Positions 61,818-64,000 of a DNA stretch of 64,000 bases are shown one piece after another. The DNA is from Citrobacter sp. 18056 (GTDB taxonomy: Bacteria > Pseudomonadota > Gammaproteobacteria > Enterobacterales > Enterobacteriaceae). Below the pieces are notes generated by a model, which saw only the letters and a list, made by a program, of their open reading frames with translations, was not told where the DNA came from and did no database searches. Where the stretch lies: contig CACSJR010000001.1 of assembly GCA_902706235.1 (NCBI GenBank), positions 310,001 to 374,000 on the forward strand, written 5' to 3'. The stretch's first letter is position 1. Every line of letters begins with the position of its first letter. A program made the translations under genes and the position numbers.

Positions 61818-62873
61818 ATGCTATTTCCCTTCGCGCAGTACAAAACAACAATCGCCCTTGCGATGACCGCGGCTTTCAGCCTGTCGACCTTTAACGTTCA
61901 GGCGCAAACTGCGGTGACTGGCGTGTCGGAAAAGGTGGTAGGCGATGGACTGTATGAAATGGTGTATTTGCCAGAAACAAAGGCCCTGTACGTCGCCAGC
62001 GCACAGGGTTTTAAAGATGTAAACGGCGGGGCGTTATATCGTCTTGATCCGGCTACGCTGAAAAAAACCGGTGAGACCTTTACCGATTACAAAAACTTCG
62101 GCATGACGATGGATCCTGGTGGGAAGCTGTTTTACACCACCAACACGCTGGACGGTGGGGTATCGAAAGTGGATGCCGAAAGCGGAAAAGTGCCGCAACG
62201 ACTGATGTTTGAAGGCAAAGACAAAGACGGCGACCCGGTGGGCGCGCGAGAAATCTTCTGGCACAACGGCATGCTGTTTATCGGCGGTGTCGCGGACCCA
62301 GGTTTTATTTCGGTCGTCGACGCAAACACCATGACGCTGAAACATCGGATTGAAAATGCCGGCAAATGGGTCACTGGCATTATCTATTCCCCGGTCACTC
62401 AGCGTATCTATGCAGCCAACGGGGGCGGGGAAATTCTCACGATCAATCCTGAAACCTACAAAATAGAACAGCGCTGGACGCCAGGCGACGGAAAAACGTA
62501 TTTATTCCTGAACATGGCGGAAGACGCCAAAACCGGTCGGCTGTTCGTGACTGACGATTCCAAAGCCAAAGTGACGCTGGTCATTGATGAACGGACTGGC
62601 AAGGTGCTTAAACGCATTGAAGGTGATGCGTTAGGGATTAAATTTAATGATAAGCGCAACGAAATTTATATCAGCCAGCGTGAATCGAAGAAAGTACTGC
62701 AGCTGGACGCCACCAGTTATGCAGTGAAACACAGTTGGTCTTTTGACAGTCATCCAAATAGCCTGCTTATCTCGCCGGATGGACAGTCGCTGTATGTAAC
62801 GGTCAAGCAGGAATTTAATGAAGACAACACCACCAAAGGCCCGGATAGCGTGGTGCGTATTGCACTGAACTGA
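61818..62873 (+). CDS. YncE-like periplasmic beta-propeller protein
   Basis: The 351-residue protein has a signal peptide (MLFPFAQYKTTIALAMTAAF, cut near VQAQT) and seven-bladed propeller repeats of the YVTN type (LYVASAQGFKDVNGGALYRL, IYAANGGGEILTINPE, LYVTVKQEF). It resembles E. coli YncE, which is divergent from the TonB receptor gene yncD; here the partner is a FhuE-like receptor. Fur box and GGAG upstream set the start at 61818. It is probably iron-regulated; molecular role unknown. Confidence 0.88.
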   Translation: MLFPFAQYKTTIALAMTAAFSLSTFNVQAQTAVTGVSEKVVGDGLYEMVYLPETKALYVASAQGFKDVNGGALYRLDPATLKKTGETFTDYKNFGMTMDPGGKLFYTTNTLDGGVSKVDAESGKVPQRLMFEGKDKDGDPVGAREIFWHNGMLFIGGVADPGFISVVDANTMTLKHRIENAGKWVTGIIYSPVTQRIYAANGGGEILTINPETYKIEQRWTPGDGKTYLFLNMAEDAKTGRLFVTDDSKAKVTLVIDERTGKVLKRIEGDALGIKFNDKRNEIYISQRESKKVLQLDATSYAVKHSWSFDSHPNSLLISPDGQSLYVTVKQEFNEDNTTKGPDSVVRIALN

Positions 62874-62891
62874 GTCTGTTGCGCATAAAAA

Positions 62892-62912
62892 CCACGCCTG
62901 GCGTGGTTTTTT
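62892..62912 (+). terminator. Intrinsic terminator after the YncE-like gene
   Basis: CCACGC (62892-62897), 3-nt loop, GCGTGG (62901-62906), six T; a preceding A5 run makes it work on both strands. Confidence 0.92.
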
Positions 62913-62990
62913 GCTTTTGGCTGCTAAAGGCATTGCTTATTCGTTTGGGTGCTATGTATATTTTAGGTGAATAAAAACGAGAGAAAAAAC

Positions 62991-64000
62991 ATGAGCAAGA
63001 GCAATCACCTCGCAGACCGCATCCAACAGCTTCAACCTTCCGCCATTCGTGAACTGTTAAAACACAGTAAAATGCCAGGCGTTATTTCACTGGCTGGCGG
63101 CATCCCGTCGGGAGAATTATTCGATAAAGAAGGGCTTATCCAGGCCACGCAGCTCGTCGTCGAAGAGAACTTCGGTGAGGCGTTCCAGTACGGTTTAACA
63201 GAAGGGACCGTCGAATTACGCGATCATTTGGTCGGGCTGTGTCAATCTCGTGGAATTGACACCACGGCTGACCGTCTGCTGGTCACTTCGGGTTCTCAGC
63301 AGGCGCTGGATTTGCTGATCCGTTCACTTGCTAATCCGGGCGATGTGTTTGTTGTAGAGCGTCCAACGTATCTGGCGACCCTGCAAATTCTCAGTCTGAC
63401 CAACGCCACCGTGCAGTCGGTGGGCAGCGACGCCGATGGGATGCTCGTCGATGAGCTCGAAACACTGCTGCACACGACGCGCATCAAAGCGGTCTACATT
63501 GTGCCGACCTTCGGTAATCCGAGCGGGACTACGCTGAGCGCCGAACGTCGTGAAAAACTGGTCAAACTGGCGATTAAACACGACTTCGTGATCATCGAAG
63601 ACGACCCCTATGGCGCCATCAGCTTTACCGAAGAACGTCAGAAAACCTTGTTCCAGACCGCAGCTGAACTGGGTAACCATGACAGCGTGGTCTACACGTC
63701 GACGTTCTCAAAAATTTTGGCACCGGGCCTGCGTGTGGGCTGGATTATTCTGCCGGAATGGATGAAACAGAAAGTGGCGATTGTGAAACAGGCGACCGAT
63801 CTTCACGCCAACTCATTTACCCAATCTCTGGTGGCGGCGTATCTGACCCTGAATCGCCTTGACCCGCAAATCGCGCTGATCCGTGATGCCTATAAGCAAA
63901 AATGCCTGGCGCTGTCGCGCTTCCTGAAAGAGGAACTCGGCGATCACATCACCTTTAATCAGCCACAGGGCGGTATGTTCCTGTGGGCGCAGTTCCGGTA
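62991..64000 (+). CDS. PLP-dependent aminotransferase (2-aminoadipate aminotransferase-like), 3' end outside window
   Basis: The first 336 codons are present and the frame is open to the end of the window. Fold type I class I/II features: SLAGGIPSGELFD at the start, ITSGSQQALDLL-type LVTSGSQQALD, substrate Asn/Tyr in PTFGNPSGTTLS and DDPYGAI, and the PLP-binding Lys in STFSKILAPGLRVGWI (near residue 240). It groups with LysN/MocR-type aminotransferases but has no N-terminal GntR domain. Amino donor unknown. Confidence 0.88.
   Translation, partial: MSKSNHLADRIQQLQPSAIRELLKHSKMPGVISLAGGIPSGELFDKEGLIQATQLVVEENFGEAFQYGLTEGTVELRDHLVGLCQSRGIDTTADRLLVTSGSQQALDLLIRSLANPGDVFVVERPTYLATLQILSLTNATVQSVGSDADGMLVDELETLLHTTRIKAVYIVPTFGNPSGTTLSAERREKLVKLAIKHDFVIIEDDPYGAISFTEERQKTLFQTAAELGNHDSVVYTSTFSKILAPGLRVGWIILPEWMKQKVAIVKQATDLHANSFTQSLVAAYLTLNRLDPQIALIRDAYKQKCLALSRFLKEELGDHITFNQPQGGMFLWAQFR

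Noticed and set aside
1..64000. CRISPR arrays, tRNA or rRNA genes, intact insertion sequences
   Set aside because: I saw no evenly spaced repeats with unique spacers, no tRNA-like sequence and no transposase in any frame; a covariance-model scan was not possible.

Overview
The window is chromosomal DNA from a member of the Enterobacteriaceae. The basis is near-full-length resemblance of many products to E. coli K-12 proteins (YdfI, RspR, YdfG, Dcp, MgtS, YdeE, EamA, MarRABC, SotB, PtrR, Sad, GlsB, DgcF, UxaB, YneE, Tam), largely in the E. coli gene order, plus three copies of the 127-bp ERIC repeat. The genus cannot be fixed from sequence alone; an Enterobacter/Lelliottia/Leclercia/Klebsiella-type relative is my inference. 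All identifications rest on remembered family features; no search was run.

Layout. 1-3760: right end of a lambdoid prophage (C-terminus of tail protein J, two small tail-associated genes, an antisense lipoprotein 'moron', a tail fibre and a repeat-rich attR region). It is integrated into the 5' end of ydfJ, as I remember for Qin in E. coli K-12. 3761-11082: ydfJ remnant, a TRAP transporter (dctPQM-type), ydfI, rspR and ydfG. 11083-17465: a purine-salvage block, guaD-xdhABC, inserted between ydfG and dcp. 17498-20940: dcp, small genes, a candidate sRNA and mgtS. 20940-23660: ftrA, a rhodanese and a MetE-like enzyme. 23661-29505: urea ABC transporter urtABCDE. 29527-30214: zinT with a Zur box. 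30270-40396: an SDR/XRE pair, ydeE, eamA, marBAR/marC, a LysR-CMD-tautomerase-APH insert, and sotB. 40641-49958: tandem phzF-like genes, GNATs, ptrR/sad/glsB, dgcF and uxaB. 50086-54473: fic with an operator-like array, yneE, a GNAT, a small membrane protein, tam and a hexapeptide transferase. 54527-64000: a glutamate dehydrogenase-family gene, a methyltransferase/Rrf2 pair, a Tet-type efflux operon, a FhuE-like receptor divergent from a YncE-like protein, and a truncated aminotransferase.

How it works together. The clearest regulatory theme is nitrogen scavenging. Both the guaD-xdhABC and urtABCDE operons are preceded by a sigma-54 -24/-12 element and, roughly 215-230 bp further upstream, a 17-bp NtrC-like site. 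An ERIC element sits in each control region. Guanine and xanthine oxidation and urea uptake would thus respond together to nitrogen limitation. A second theme is envelope and drug defence: marRAB with its full operator, EamA, YdeE, SotB, a chromosomal APH(6)/hydroxyurea-type kinase and a Tet-type pump. A third is metal supply: Zur-zinT, and Fur boxes at the siderophore receptor.

The most unusual local structure is the fic gene. It encodes a Fic-winged-helix fusion flanked on both sides by copies of a GAGCCGA/TCGGCTC motif. One palindrome covers its predicted -10 box and another copy overlaps its stop codon.
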